Shown: piece by piece, positions 8,170-19,100 of the stretch
Layout: every line of letters starts with the position of its first letter
Numbering within the stretch: the stretch's first letter is position 1
Source: Hypsibius dujardini
Taxonomy: Eukaryota > Tardigrada > Eutardigrada > Parachela > Hypsibiidae
Length of the DNA: 47,066 nucleotides
Assembly: GCA_001579985.1 (NCBI GenBank)
Contig: LRSR01006416.1
Coordinates: 1 to 47,066 of the forward strand
Reading direction: 5' to 3'
Made by a program: the position numbers and the translations under genes
Notes under the pieces: generated by a model
Database searches by the model: none
Told to the model about the DNA's origin: nothing
The model's input: only the letters and a program-made list of their open reading frames with translations

Positions 8170-8432
8170 GACGGAAATGGGGTCACCAACTGAAGGTTCA
8201 CGTCTACCACGGTCGCATATAGAAGGCGACACATCACAGACAGAGAGTCGCATACGAGACGGAAATGAGGTCACCAACTGAAGGTTCACGTCTGCCACGG
8301 TCGCATATAGAATGCGGCACACTACGGACAGAGAGGCGCATACGAGACAGAAATGAGGTCACCGAATGAAGCTTCGCTTCTCTTCTCTCACGGTCGTATA
8401 TAAAAGGCGGCACACTGGTGTTGGACCGTCAG
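8170..8432 (+). repeat. Three tandem ~88-bp units, each with a TATA-like core
   Basis: Units run 8170-8257, 8258-8345 and 8346-~8432. The first two are both 88 bp and differ at only a few sites. Each carries a TATA-like element preceding a GCG-type motif: CATATAGAAGGCG (8216), CATATAGAATGCG (8304) and TATATAAAAGGCG (8397). The third unit is diverged in its middle and holds the best TATA box. The layout resembles promoter monomers of a retroelement leader or LTR. Confidence 0.85.
8397..8432 (+). promoter_or_regulatory. Core promoter: TATATAAA with initiator-like TCAGT
   Basis: TATATAAA at 8397-8404 is followed about 25-30 bp later by ACCGTCAGTATC (near 8426-8437), an arthropod-type initiator match. 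It lies about 90 bp upstream of the ATG at 8522, so it probably drives the small frame that follows. Confidence 0.5.
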
Positions 8433-8521
8433 TATCACCATCAGTCGTCTATATTACAATTGTTACCACGCTACTTACAATCTAAGATTTTTTTTTTCGC
8501 TTACACCACGCGCCGTTAAAA

Positions 8522-9012
8522 ATGAGCGGCACTAGAAAACATACTGCGGCAGCGAGGAATCTCGCATCACCAGTTCCGGTGGGGGACAACATTACCATGA
8601 TCCAGACCGGTCTGAGCCCGGCGGGGTTGCCTTCACAGCAGCAAGGGCACCGGAAGGGAACAACGCCGCGGTGAATCCTTCATGGAACTCCACAATTCTG
8701 TTCCCGGGAACGTTAATCTCGGAGGGAAAAGAGGCGAGATTCCGACGCAAAGTTCAGCGTCTTTTACCGCCTGGATTCACTATGAGCGACGACGCATTTG
8801 ACGTATTATACCAGGCCACGCGAGCCGCGTTTAGTAGTTTGGTGGGCCCGGTGGACAGCGCGACCTTTCAGATGATTGTCGGGCCGCGTGCAGGTGCACC
8901 GACAACCACACAAACCGACGTTCAGGAACCGCTCAATTTCACCGTTGGGGGGCCTTATCGGGTTCCGACGCGACGCCCCCGCAAAAACCCGGCGCCTCGG
9001 AAAAAGTTGTAG
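8522..9012 (+). pseudogene. Small basic protein, one frame break; possible histone-fold-like or gag-like
   Basis: Translation from ATG 8522 starts MSGTRKHTAAARN and stays open to a stop near 8672. The more convincing continuation is in the -1 frame and runs to a TAG at 9010-9012. A single-base change in the G run near 8621-8626 would account for the break, as a mutation or a sequencing error. The body (FRRKVQRLLPP, then SDDAFDVLYQATRAAFSSLVG) reads as helix-loop-helix and is faintly like a histone fold. The C-terminus is very basic (RRPRKNPAPRKKL). It could instead be the start of another retroelement gag. It follows a TATA promoter directly and has no intron. Confidence 0.4.
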
Positions 9013-9768
9013 CAAACTACCACGCGCGGTCGGTGTTTTTCCGGTGGAGGGCATTTGTTGGACACGCCCAACAAGTCCCCATATCCAATCATGATAGTTC
9101 TTTAACTCACGAGTATCATACTAGTTCGTAACTCTGTCCACTCTATTAACCCTATTCTGATGTATGTGCCATTTAACTTCATTTCTATAGTTAAAACTTT
9201 ACTATATAATAAGGTGTTTTATTATTTCTACAGCCAGTTCTACTTCTTCTTTCCTTTCTTCCAGTTTATTTCTCTAACGGTCTTTACTATCAGTCTAATA
9301 AACTTGTTAACTATCCAACTGACGGTTGGTAGACCTAACAATATCTACCAGTACATATTCACGGAGTGGATGCCCGTAAGAAGCTCTTAAATTCGATCTT
9401 TTAAATATCCCAAAAATCCTATGATTGCTGGTCAGAAAGTTCGATATGTTTATGACCTTGCGAGACTTTAGCCCTCGCTGTTTTTGCTACCCTATCAAGC
9501 TGACACAATAGTGGACCTTGACACTACGGTACAGTCACGTTATTATGGGTCTAATGAATGTTTGATTACCATATGGCACACGCAGGGCGAACCCTATCAT
9601 AATAGTATATAATGTCAACAATAAAAGTGCAGAGCTAAGTCAAACAGCAACCACACATCCTTCTGTTCTGCGGGTATACATGCAGATGTTCGAAAGTGCC
9701 ATCGAAAATTCGTATAACACAGTGCAGTCACTTCTCTCATTAAACTCAATCGAAAATTGCCGAAGACG
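9013..9768 (+). other. Spacer, AT-rich, with a TATA box before the next gene
   Basis: No gene is seen. A short hairpin (TTGTTGG paired with CCAACAA, about 9053-9072) lies just after the preceding frame. TATATAAT at 9606-9613 is about 160 bp upstream of the ATG at 9769 and is the best promoter candidate for that gene. Confidence 0.4.
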
Positions 9769-12711
9769 ATGGAACTTCTTTTGAGTTGTGCTTCCAGTAT
9801 CTGCGGGCCCATAATGCAGTCTATAACAGCGGCCGGAGCAAAAGCCCTGTCACGACCACTGCGATGCCATGTGGATGCGATTGAAAATGCCTGGACACAG
9901 GAGGAATTGGATGCCAAAATCGACAAATTTTTAGGCAACGGATTCGCGCAGCAGCTGCTTGACATTAAAATGTTCGTTCAGGAGGCCCTGCAGAATGTTC
10001 AGAACAACATCAAATACGACGTCTTGGAACAAGCGGTACACAGTGAGATCCGTGCTCTTCAGCAGCGAATCATAGAAACGGGCTTCCGATTCGATCCCTG
10101 GCTAGACGACCAGATGAATGTGAACAAACAAAGGCACTTTATCAGTGCATATGAAAGAAATCAACCGGGGACAGCGATCCAGTGGCTGCATCTCCGCCTG
10201 ACAACGGCGACGGTGGGCCGAAAGTTGACGGAGGATATTGTGATGAACTGCGGAAAAGATTGGAGAAAATTTCTCTTATGGGAGCAGAATATCTGTCTCA
10301 TTCTCTGCCAGGCGTGTACGATGGAAATAGCGTACCTCTGGCTTACCAGTCCAGGTTGGTACAGCTGAGTTGGTTTAGGGTCCTTTGAAGTAGGAACTGA
10401 GACCCGTGAGAATAGTGAGCGGGTGGGGGAGGGGAGGGAAATTTATTTTTCGCTGTATATAGTCTAAAATTCGGTCTACAGGTTAAACCACTTGATGGTG
10501 CTCAGTTTTTATTTTAATTCCCGCGTGCACAATTTCACTTCAAATTTTTCAAAACATGCTCGATTTGAAGCCCCTGCCCCTCTATCATAAGTTTAACACG
10601 TTTGGACTAGGATCGGAAATAGTTTCCGAATGTCGTTCTTGAAAAGCGGCTTCAAAACATGTTGGATGTAGTACTCACTGTTGATTTTCGCTCCGGGTTT
10701 GACGAAACGGATCGCAGTTTTTCCACGGGAGCAAACGCCGGCCACAAACATGACGCCCTTGGGGTGAGATTCCTTCCAGAATTCGGTCCAACTTTCCGGA
10801 CTCCATTCTCCCCGAAACTCGTAGTAAATCTTCCGGATCCCGTTAACGTCAGTCAGATAAACCCAGGCCTCATCAATGGTGATAACATTCTTACACTTCC
10901 AGCCGTTGATGTAGCGCAGGAACCTTGGGCCTCGGTCCAGCCGTTGCTTAGCCTGCTTGTTCGACAGGGCATGAACACGGCACTTTTTTGCATCTTCCCC
11001 TCCAAATCCTGGTCAATGACGCGAGCAATAGTTGTAGCCAACACACCTTACTTCAAGGATAACGCAGAACGAGTCAGCGGATTCGGTCCTGAATGGTCCT
11101 TTTCAATAGCAGCCACCAGACTAGGAGTTCGGAGTTTCAGGGAGCCACGGGGTTTCATCGACAACGGTGCAGTGTCACTTCCGGCTTCCTTGTTGATATT
11201 TTTTCTGATGAGATTAGATACTGCTCTCTGAGAAACAACGATATTCCTGACCTTCAATGCTTCTACAATTTTTCTGGATGAATATTTCAAACTGACCAAT
11301 GTCAAAATAGACTCCCTCAGACCCAAATCTAATTTGCGACCCATCTTGCATCCAAATGAAACAACAAATATATCACACATGTGAAATTGAGTGGAGCACG
11401 TGTTGGGTTTATGAGATTTGGAAATCAGATAAGGCGCCCTATACAGGTGTGAATATGAGTCACTGAGCACCATCAAGTGGTTTAACCCCTGTAATTGTTT
11501 GTGATTATTTTAGAACTGGTGGGGATACGGGAGCTGCTTTCAATAAGCCCATGAATTTCAAATAATTTACAAAAGTCAATTCTCCCATCAAATTTGATGT
11601 TTTTTTTCTGGGATCGAACACAAGCAAAATAAATGCATATAAAATGGTCCAAGTTTGATAAAAAAATCAAATCTTTTTCAACGCTTAGAAATCCTATGGA
11701 GGTTTCAGAAATCAGATCCCCACATTCCCACAGTTTTAAAATGAACAGAAATGTCATGCCGAATTTAGATTATATTTAGATAAAATTTACAATTGCCTCT
11801 CTGCTCATTCCTTGGCCCAACCCCCAGGGGTCTCGGTTCCGAGTTGTTAAGACCCTAAATGAGCCTCTGCAGGTATGACACACGGCATGGACGACAATCT
11901 CAATGCAATTTGCGAACCAACTTCATCCCGCCCTGTCATCATGAAGAAGTCTGGAGATTCGGACGTTAGCAAACAGATTGATGTGTTGAAAACTTGCGTT
12001 ACGGAGATGCTGGCTGAACTCGAGGACGGCAGACTGCGTGTGAAATCGTCCTTCCTCTTCACAAAGTGTGGCGATAAGCAGCATAAGAAATGTGGCGCCT
12101 CGAAAGACGACTTGTGCAACGAACTAGCCGCGAAAGTTTATAAATTATCGAACGTCCCGAACTATCGTAAAAGCCTCGCCACAGAGATTCAAACGGAATT
12201 ATCTACTGACTATCCGCAGTTCGAGTGGTCTGTTGCATGCAGACCAATTGGTCTTGATGCGACCTATTACAAGGGTCCGAGTGCTCCCGCGACTATGTGG
12301 AACCAATCACTGACCGAAATGGACAAGAAACGTCGCAGAGCCCGATTGGGAAGGATCCGGTCGAGTAGCCTCAAGTATGGGGAGCTCTCGTGTTACACGG
12401 TTGCGGCGCATTGCGCAGTATTTTGGACGGAAGCTAAAAACTTCCGAGAGGGTACTGCGTACCTAGCTAGTGAAGCTCACAGTGCACTCGTTATTTTCAT
12501 GCTCAAAGACCAAGACAGTAAGCTCAGCATGTCTACATCGGATATGGAAAAGCTTAAGCTGGTGCACTATCGTGACTGTTCGGTTGATACGGAAGAGGTG
12601 TGCATCGCGGAACTCAACGGTGCGACGTACCCGCTGATGATGGTACTGGGGAATGAGGACAAGGTCCGGGCTCTGTACTGGCCCGGTGAAGGAACTTCTC
12701 TGTCAAGCTAG
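9769..12711 (+). CDS. Two-exon gene for a 474-aa protein of unknown function
   Basis: Exon 1 is 9769-10354 and exon 2 is 11873-12711. The donor CCAG|GTTGGT and acceptor CTGCAG|GT join in phase 1 and give one uninterrupted 474-residue frame. The ATG at 9769 is the first in frame. The N-terminal ~150 residues look helical (ENAWTQEELDAKIDKF, QEALQNVQNN, EIRALQQRI). The C-terminal half is mixed alpha/beta with scattered Cys. No signal peptide, membrane helix or known domain is recognised. The 1.5-kb intron holds a dead mariner element. The codons are GC-rich at third positions, unlike the AT-rich flanks, which supports real coding. A further open stretch 12722-12862 (MSRKTVSRYVNTT) lies just past the stop and may be 3' UTR or a missed exon. 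Confidence 0.75.
10479..11491 (-). mobile_element. Tc1/mariner element, 1013 bp, TIRs and TA duplications intact
   Basis: Inverted repeats at 10479-10505 and 11463-11491 match over the 25 bases starting at GGTTAAACC; the outer ends differ by two G in CAGG(GG)TT. TA dinucleotides flank both ends (10477-10478 and 11492-11493), the mariner target duplication. It lies in the intron of the 474-aa gene in the opposite orientation. Intact ends around a broken transposase mean it could still be mobilised in trans. Confidence 0.9.
10577..11344 (-). pseudogene. Mariner transposase pseudogene
   Basis: From ATG 11344 on the minus strand the protein begins MGRKLDLGLRESI, followed by a helix-turn-helix region (SLKYSSRKIVEALKV). 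An in-frame TAA lies at 11048-11050. A frameshift at an A run near 10988 precedes the catalytic part, where ITIDEAWVYLTD (near 10880) holds the first Asp of the DD(E/D) triad. The reading ends soon after PLFKNDIRKLFP (about 10600), before the region expected to contain the remaining catalytic residues. It is clearly non-functional. Confidence 0.85.
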
Positions 12712-14223
12712 AGCAAATATCATGTCAAGAAAGACTGTGTCGCGTTATGTGAATACCACCCGGAAGATCAACATTTTGTACGAGGAGTCCGGTCAAATTC
12801 TAGATCAAATCGAGTTCAAAAATGTTGACTTTTCTATGGGCAATTGGTGGCAAACATCCTGAAATTCTGAAGTTGGGATTAATGCAAATTTACATGAGCC
12901 AATATAGTTAAAATAGTCTAATCGTTATATAAAGCACAGAACTAGGAAATATTGATGGCGAAATTGGAAAGAAAAACTATGTCAAAAGCAAAGCCATGCT
13001 GGTTGTTACAATGTATGCACGTTAGCCCTAACAGACATCAGTGATGATTAAGAGGATTTAGCGGAACTAAATCCGCTTATAAATGTGGCAGACAGTACTC
13101 GACCACATTCAGTTCACCGCGCAGAGGCTGGACGGTGAAGGAAACATTCATCGTTAAGTATTCTTCGTATTCCGCAAGTAAGAGGCGTCGTAATTTCCCA
13201 GCCAGTATATAATGTGTCTCTGCGTGGGCATTATCTTATTTCGCATTTTTTTTGTTCTCGTTTTGTACGTTCTGTCTGCGTTTTCTGACTCTTTAATCCT
13301 CGAGAACGAACTGTACACTTAATTTTTATATTTTCTTGAAGTTCTTTTTGTTTCTAGTATCTGGCCGCTTCGCGACCGGAAACGCCTTCGGTATGTCCTA
13401 GACATGCCAATAAGGAATAAACCTTACTCCCCTGCTTTCGGTTCTTTCGACATTGTCGTACGCATTTAAGAAGAGTTACAGTGGAAAAGTCATCCTCACA
13501 GCCCATTACATCTTGGAAAGGGGATAAGTACCGTGTGAGTCCCACGTTGAGCAGTCCATAATGGTGCAGACGCACGGCGACCATATAGCTTCGGAAAGCA
13601 GTTCACCCATGAGAGCAGCATCATGATGACCTTTCGGTAGTATCTCCATTTCCAGACGCCATACGGGCTGGATTCAATCCATTGTATCCGCAGCGGGGTA
13701 TTGACAAAGGTGGCCCCTGTCTACCTGGCCACGTGCCTGTTATGTCTCGCACCTGGTTCAGCTGCTGCTATTTCAAAATGCCTTCTTCTTCTCCTCCTTT
13801 TAGGGAAACTGCCATTTGAATCCCGTTATTAGCATATGAGCGCATTGAGCAGTCTGCACGCAAGTGATTCAAACTGGATCAACCCAGTCCTCAGAGTTAA
13901 CCTATTGAACTTAAATTAATTATTGTTCAATGAAACTATTGAGCAAAAATTAATTAATGCTCAATGAAACCCATAGCTCCGCCTCCTGGCATCCGAAAAA
14001 GATTCTGCTAATGGCAATCGATTCCAATTGAATTTGAAATGGCAGGTGTCAAAAATCTTGGAATCAACCGCAATCACATCCGGCCAAAGGTCACACTAAC
14101 CAAATTGAAAACTGCCATGGTGAGCTGCCACAATTCCCGTAAATCACGATTCCATTTAAAATACTAGAGTTGTCACAAATCATCACCAGTCGTCACCCCC
14201 CCCCCACTGGATGAACAATTTAT
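12712..14223. other. Unassigned spacer with a possible TATA promoter near 13076
   Basis: No gene can be supported. TTATAAAT at about 13077-13084 with CATTCAGTTC about 25 bp later looks like a plus-strand core promoter, but no frame follows. A 76-codon minus-strand frame at 13354-13584 has no recognisable features. A short palindrome (TTGAGCA paired with TGCTCAA) lies near 13942-13968. Confidence 0.35.
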
Positions 14224-14660
14224 CTAGAAACGAGTTGCTGCTCTGTCCACCCTCACGTTATCCTTTAAATAACACAGATGAGGATACAAAGGAAGATAGA
14301 TGAGGCACCACAACCGGGCGGGAGTCGGACGTTGCGTGGAGATCTCCACAACCAGTTGCACCGTGTAGGGCGTGTAGAAGATGATGAAGGGCAGCACGAC
14401 AAAATTGCTCCCGGTAACGGCTGACGGTGTCACACTCTGCACAACCGAGGCAGATGGAGCCACAGTTTCGGGACACCCCTTGTTGTGCCATCAATCTCGG
14501 TAATTGGCTCTAATCGACGGGGCGAGGTCGCAACTGTTGTTGACGGATCTGGGTTTTCGCATAGGTGCGCGACTCGTTTACCTGGAAACGAACAAATCCC
14601 TGAGCAAATCGTTGATGTGAGTGAATCGGGTGAGGGATAAACGTCACAAAACGTCGTCAT
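14224..14660 (-). pseudogene. Possible 7TM receptor fragment (weak)
   Basis: The minus strand at 14224-14463 encodes a hydrophobic segment with a central proline (FVVLPFIIFYTPYTVQLVV), a short loop, and a second segment (LWCLIYLPLYPHLCYLKD). This is reminiscent of TM6 and TM7 of a rhodopsin-type receptor. Upstream frames (14464-14660) are open only piecewise with shifts, and a CCAG|GTAAAC donor-like site lies near 14582. No full receptor could be built, so this is a remnant or a chance resemblance. Confidence 0.25.
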
Positions 14661-14723
14661 GAGCTTCGAAGCAGCAAATCAATTTTGATCATGGGACAAT
14701 GACGTTAAAATGACCAATACTGC

Positions 14724-14921
14724 TTGAAGAAGTTCCGAGGCTACTCCCAGCCGGAGTGGGTCCGCCAAATCGATCTGTTCTATGCGCACCTGCTGTCGGA
14801 GTTTCGCAACCACGGAGCCGCTGTCTACCACAGCGTCAATGAGCTCTTAAACCATCTTGAGGCCGGCGGGGTCGTCACCGAGGTTCTCATCAAGTGGATT
14901 GGCAATGCTCTACCCTCGTAA
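14724..14921 (+). CDS. Coding exon or gene fragment of unknown function
   Basis: An open stretch without ATG ends at TAA 14919-14921. Third codon positions are strongly C/G rich in a poorer surrounding, and the peptide is amphipathic and helical (EWVRQIDLFYAHLLSEF, SVNELLNHLEAGG). This suggests a terminal exon or an exon relict on the plus strand. No partner exon or family was identified. Confidence 0.35.
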   Translation: MKKFRGYSQPEWVRQIDLFYAHLLSEFRNHGAAVYHSVNELLNHLEAGGVVTEVLIKWIGNALPS

Positions 14922-16190
14922 TTCCGCTTGACCAAGTGCATGTCTGGGCCGAGTCGGCGTGGGACAAGCATCGTGCCAATGTAGCGGTATATGGTGTTGT
15001 AAGGCTGTTCTTGTAGATAAGGGATTTGTCTGTCTGCTTCTCTCTACTCTGCTTTTTTCCTGTCTGTTGTGCGCTTCGTTTCGTCGTTTTTTTTTGCATT
15101 CTGTTGTTCGCTTACTTAGTTGGCTGACTGGGTTGTTGTGATTTGATATTTTGACATGAAGGATCGACTTTGACGGAGTTTTCTTCTTATTTCTTCTTAT
15201 GCTTTTTCTGTTGCTTTTTTCGTTTGGAATTTCCCTTCACTTTTCTTTCCTTATTAAATACCGTAAAAATTTTCGGCATGACCCGGCCTTCGTCTGATTT
15301 TGCCCCATATGATGAGGTTTCTATTCCTCTCCTGGGCAAATTACCTACTGCTTGTGTGCCCTTCTCTGGGGACTCAGATCAAGTGTACAGTCCAGTAGGC
15401 ACACCTCATCGAAGGTCAACTCAACACATCTTAAAGTTAACATCGTACTAGTGTAGTGGCTTAGTAAAAATCTTCCCAGAATTTAATTTAATAATTTATT
15501 TCATTGTAGTTATTTTACTGTTTTCCATATATACTGTTTTCCATATTTATTAAAATTTTGATTAATATTTTACACATTTTTTCCTAGATTTATAAAGTAA
15601 GATCCGTACGGAATTGTGCATTTACACGCGACAATACAGCCGGAAGATACAAAAATACACACACACATACAGTACTATGAACTTTCTTCAACTGTGCATA
15701 CTGTTTACTCATTGTATACTGTAATATACTTGATTCTGCGAGTTCGACAAGTGCTTCTCGTGAACCGTCAGAATCTTCATTTTTTTGCCGCAAGGATGGA
15801 CGACGGAAAGTTGCAGTTTTAGGCTTCTAATCTTGGATATGTTGAATGAATATTCGAGAAAAAAGTCTGAAACAACTGAATGGTAGAAATTGAAAACCCG
15901 GAGACCCAAAGAATACTTTTATTTATTACAAGGTCTTTGCTCTTGTAAATACTTTAATGCTTAACCGTTGGAGACGTGGAAATGAAAATGATATTATGCG
16001 ACAGTGATTCATGTGGCCGTCAATACTCTTATATTAATTTGTGGCGTGGCTTTTCTCGCTCGTTGCAAACGAGCACTCGTCTCTTCACAAGTCCATTACG
16101 ATTGCAATAAATATATTTACAAAAGGTTAATTGTGTCAGGTCGATCTTCGAAAAAGGGCAAAATATCATCCGGTAACGAAAATGTGCTTG
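14922..16190. other. Spacer, AT- and pyrimidine-rich
   Basis: No gene is supported. T-rich stretches (15040-15260) and AT-rich sequence (15460-15600) dominate. A short open frame from ATG 15278 to 15451 has no features. The 3' UTR of receptor gene A should lie next to 16190. Confidence 0.4.
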
Positions 16191-19100
16191 TCACGACTTC
16201 GACGAGCCGATCCGAATGGCAAAGGGCTTGTAAGTCAACGGCGCGCGATTATCAAACCCATTAGGGTCCTCATTGTCATCCTTCCAGCGTAGCGCATCGA
16301 GGACGGTGACTTGGCGCTGACCCTTCATGGCACGGAATGGAGCCTTAGTCATGTCCAGGGCCCGGAAGTAGTGCCGATGGAGCCGGTGAACTAATTTGAG
16401 AGCGCTGAAGAAACGTTCCAGCTTGCGGCACGTGTCGGTTAGCTGAGCGTTGTCAGTGCACCGCCGTTTCAGGGCATCGAAAAGAACCTGAATGAAAAAA
16501 GATGCCAAAATATCCGTCATCTTTCTTACAGACATGTTTTCTTACTGGACCATTTTCAGTGCAAGGAAATTAAAATTATTACGGCCTGACAGATTCTACT
16601 TACGTCGGTGTAATGTCTGTGAATGAGCTCCAGCTTGCTATTTCCCTCCGGGCTTTGTTTCCGAACATCGACACCTAAAAAATTCACGTTTAAATATATA
16701 CAGAATATATACAGAAGAGCTTTGTGCTTGAAATGGTTCTTGACCTAATAATATATTCATAAAAATGGTTCAAGATGTTGTTCCTCACCTGGTTCGAACA
16801 TGACGACCGCTAAGAGGAGATACGTCTCGATCTGAATCACATGTGAAAGCTGTTTAGAGTTAATCGTAGCTTACAGTAGGAAATATCTCGGAAGGAATAG
16901 ACAGATAGACGAAGAGACCAACGCTCGAGAGGGGGATGGAACACCAAAGGGAACAAAGAGGACTTGAGAGGTACAAAGAGGGCCAAGCTACAAAAAGGCA
17001 AGCGTGAAAGAAAAACCGAACATTCGCAGCGCGTGTATGAATAAATGCACAAAATAGTGAAAAAACCAATTAGCTTAAAAAATAACACATACAAAGTAAG
17101 ACTGATCATCAAGCAAGGAAACAGTAAATGATAGAAAACCAACAAACCATAGAATAAAGAAAAACAGGAAGACAGAAATAAAAGCGCAAAGGAACGAACA
17201 CTGATTGAAAGAGGGCAGGAACGAATGAACGAACAAACTAACGCATGCACACAAGGACGAACGAACGAGCGAGCAAACGAATGAATTAACCAACGACCGG
17301 CCGGACAAACAAACGAACAAACGAATGAATTAACCAACGACCGGACAAACAAACAAACGAACAAACGAACAAACGAACGAACGAACGAAAAAGGATCGAT
17401 CGAACGAACAAACAAACGAACGAACGAACGAGCGGGATGGCTTCACCAAAGGACAAACAAGCGGAATGAATGACAGTTATTTCAAACTAAAAAAATGCAC
17501 CTGAGTTAATCCAATCTCTTTAAACTCTCCACAGAATTTGTAGATAAAAACGAGGAGCGGCCATTCGGAAATCATTTGTTGCCAATATCGGCAGTAGCGC
17601 AGATTATCGGCTCCAATTACAATATAACTCTCTTCCGCCGTTAGAAATCCGCCATGATGAATCTATATATCAATACGACAAATACATTAATGACTTTCAA
17701 ATCTGTGCAGTACGTCATCCCACACCGACACTTACAAGCCAGAAAGCGAGCCATTTCCTGTTCCAAAACGACAAATGCAGTTTCAAATTACAGTGTCAGA
17801 AGAAATGAATGGGTTGGCCAATTAGAATGGGTAAGTCGCTCACCAGCCGGCAGTCACGTTCTTTTTCGCTGACACGTCAAGTTCACATGTTCCCGGCATC
17901 ATCGATGCGAACCTCTGGGTCCGCTTGACACTATCAGCATTGTGACAATACAAGGTTTCCATCATTATTTCCAAGGTCGTTTGCGGTTGGTACTGCAAAA
18001 GAAATTAAAACTTTTATACCATAATATAACTATTATAGTATAATATAGCTATTATACTATAATATAACTATTATACTATAATATAGCTATTATACTATAA
18101 TATAGCTATTATACTATAATGTAACTATTATACTATAATATAGCATATACTATATAGCTATATATATACTATAATATAGCTATTATACTATAATGTAACT
18201 ATTATACTATAATATAGCTATTATACTATAACATAACTATTATACTATAATATAACTATTATATTTATTTTATTGAGCTATGAAAACACAAAGCTTGTTT
18301 CTGCTGGCCCCATAGTCGCAATAATCTGGAATTTTTATTTTATTTTATTTTTATCACAATGGAGCTGAGAAACTTCTGAGGAGCTAAGCTACGTATGATG
18401 AGTCTTAACAAAAACTTCTAAAATGCATAAGCTGGTCTTATAATTTTTTTTCCTAAATTGGTGTTTTAATTGCTGAACCACCGTAATGGATTTGTTAATG
18501 TGAAATAAGACGCTGTATATGTGTTTTACTACCGGTAGGGAGGACATTAAAAATCTCCTCCACCTTAGCACAAATTCTTTTCCGCAATTTTTAGTTACAG
18601 GGTCCACCACAAACATTTACTCAACTTTGAATGAATCTCAAAATTTTACAGTTGCTCAAAACCCTTAAATTCTTTTTTGTTAAGCTGACGATTTTGAGCC
18701 CGCCAATTTCAGCCAGAAACTGACCGCTCTTTTCAAGAATATTTATGTCACGAGTCATATTTCATGGGAAATTGCTTACTTGGGGCAATTTTCAAGTGCC
18801 GATTGCAGATTCATTTTAAAATATTTTTTTAATTTAGAACTATTTTAGTAGTGAATATAAAAATTTATTTCGCCGGTAAAAGCCTGCGAACTTTTTTTTG
18901 GCAAAATCGCAAAGTTTACTGCAAAGGAATTGCTGCTTTGGATTTACTAGTGTGATTTAAATATTGATTGCTTGATTGACTGCAAATTGCTTTCATACTG
19001 CTTGATTGTTGATTGGTTGATGTTTGCTTCACTTTGACATTGGGCATTGATTGTTTGATCAAACAATTATTTCCTCAACGGTCGCTTGATTATTGATTGA

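Noticed and set aside
7825-8193. Lys-rich 122-codon frame
   Set aside because: The Lys run is the A36 tract; the frame has no features and overlaps the promoter repeats.
9160-9390. Hydrophobic 76-codon frame (Phe/Tyr-rich)
   Set aside because: AT-rich composition alone explains it; no start context, partner exon or motif.
10659-11231. 190-codon plus-strand frame
   Set aside because: It is the antisense shadow of the mariner transposase, which has the recognisable motifs on the minus strand.
16837-17415. 192-codon minus-strand frame rich in Phe-Val-Arg-Ser
   Set aside because: It lies in an intron of receptor gene A and comes from the AACG/AACA tetranucleotide repeat.
18010-18260. Possible stable RNA structure in the AT minisatellite
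   Set aside because: The self-complementarity follows from TATA-type units; no independent sign of a functional RNA.
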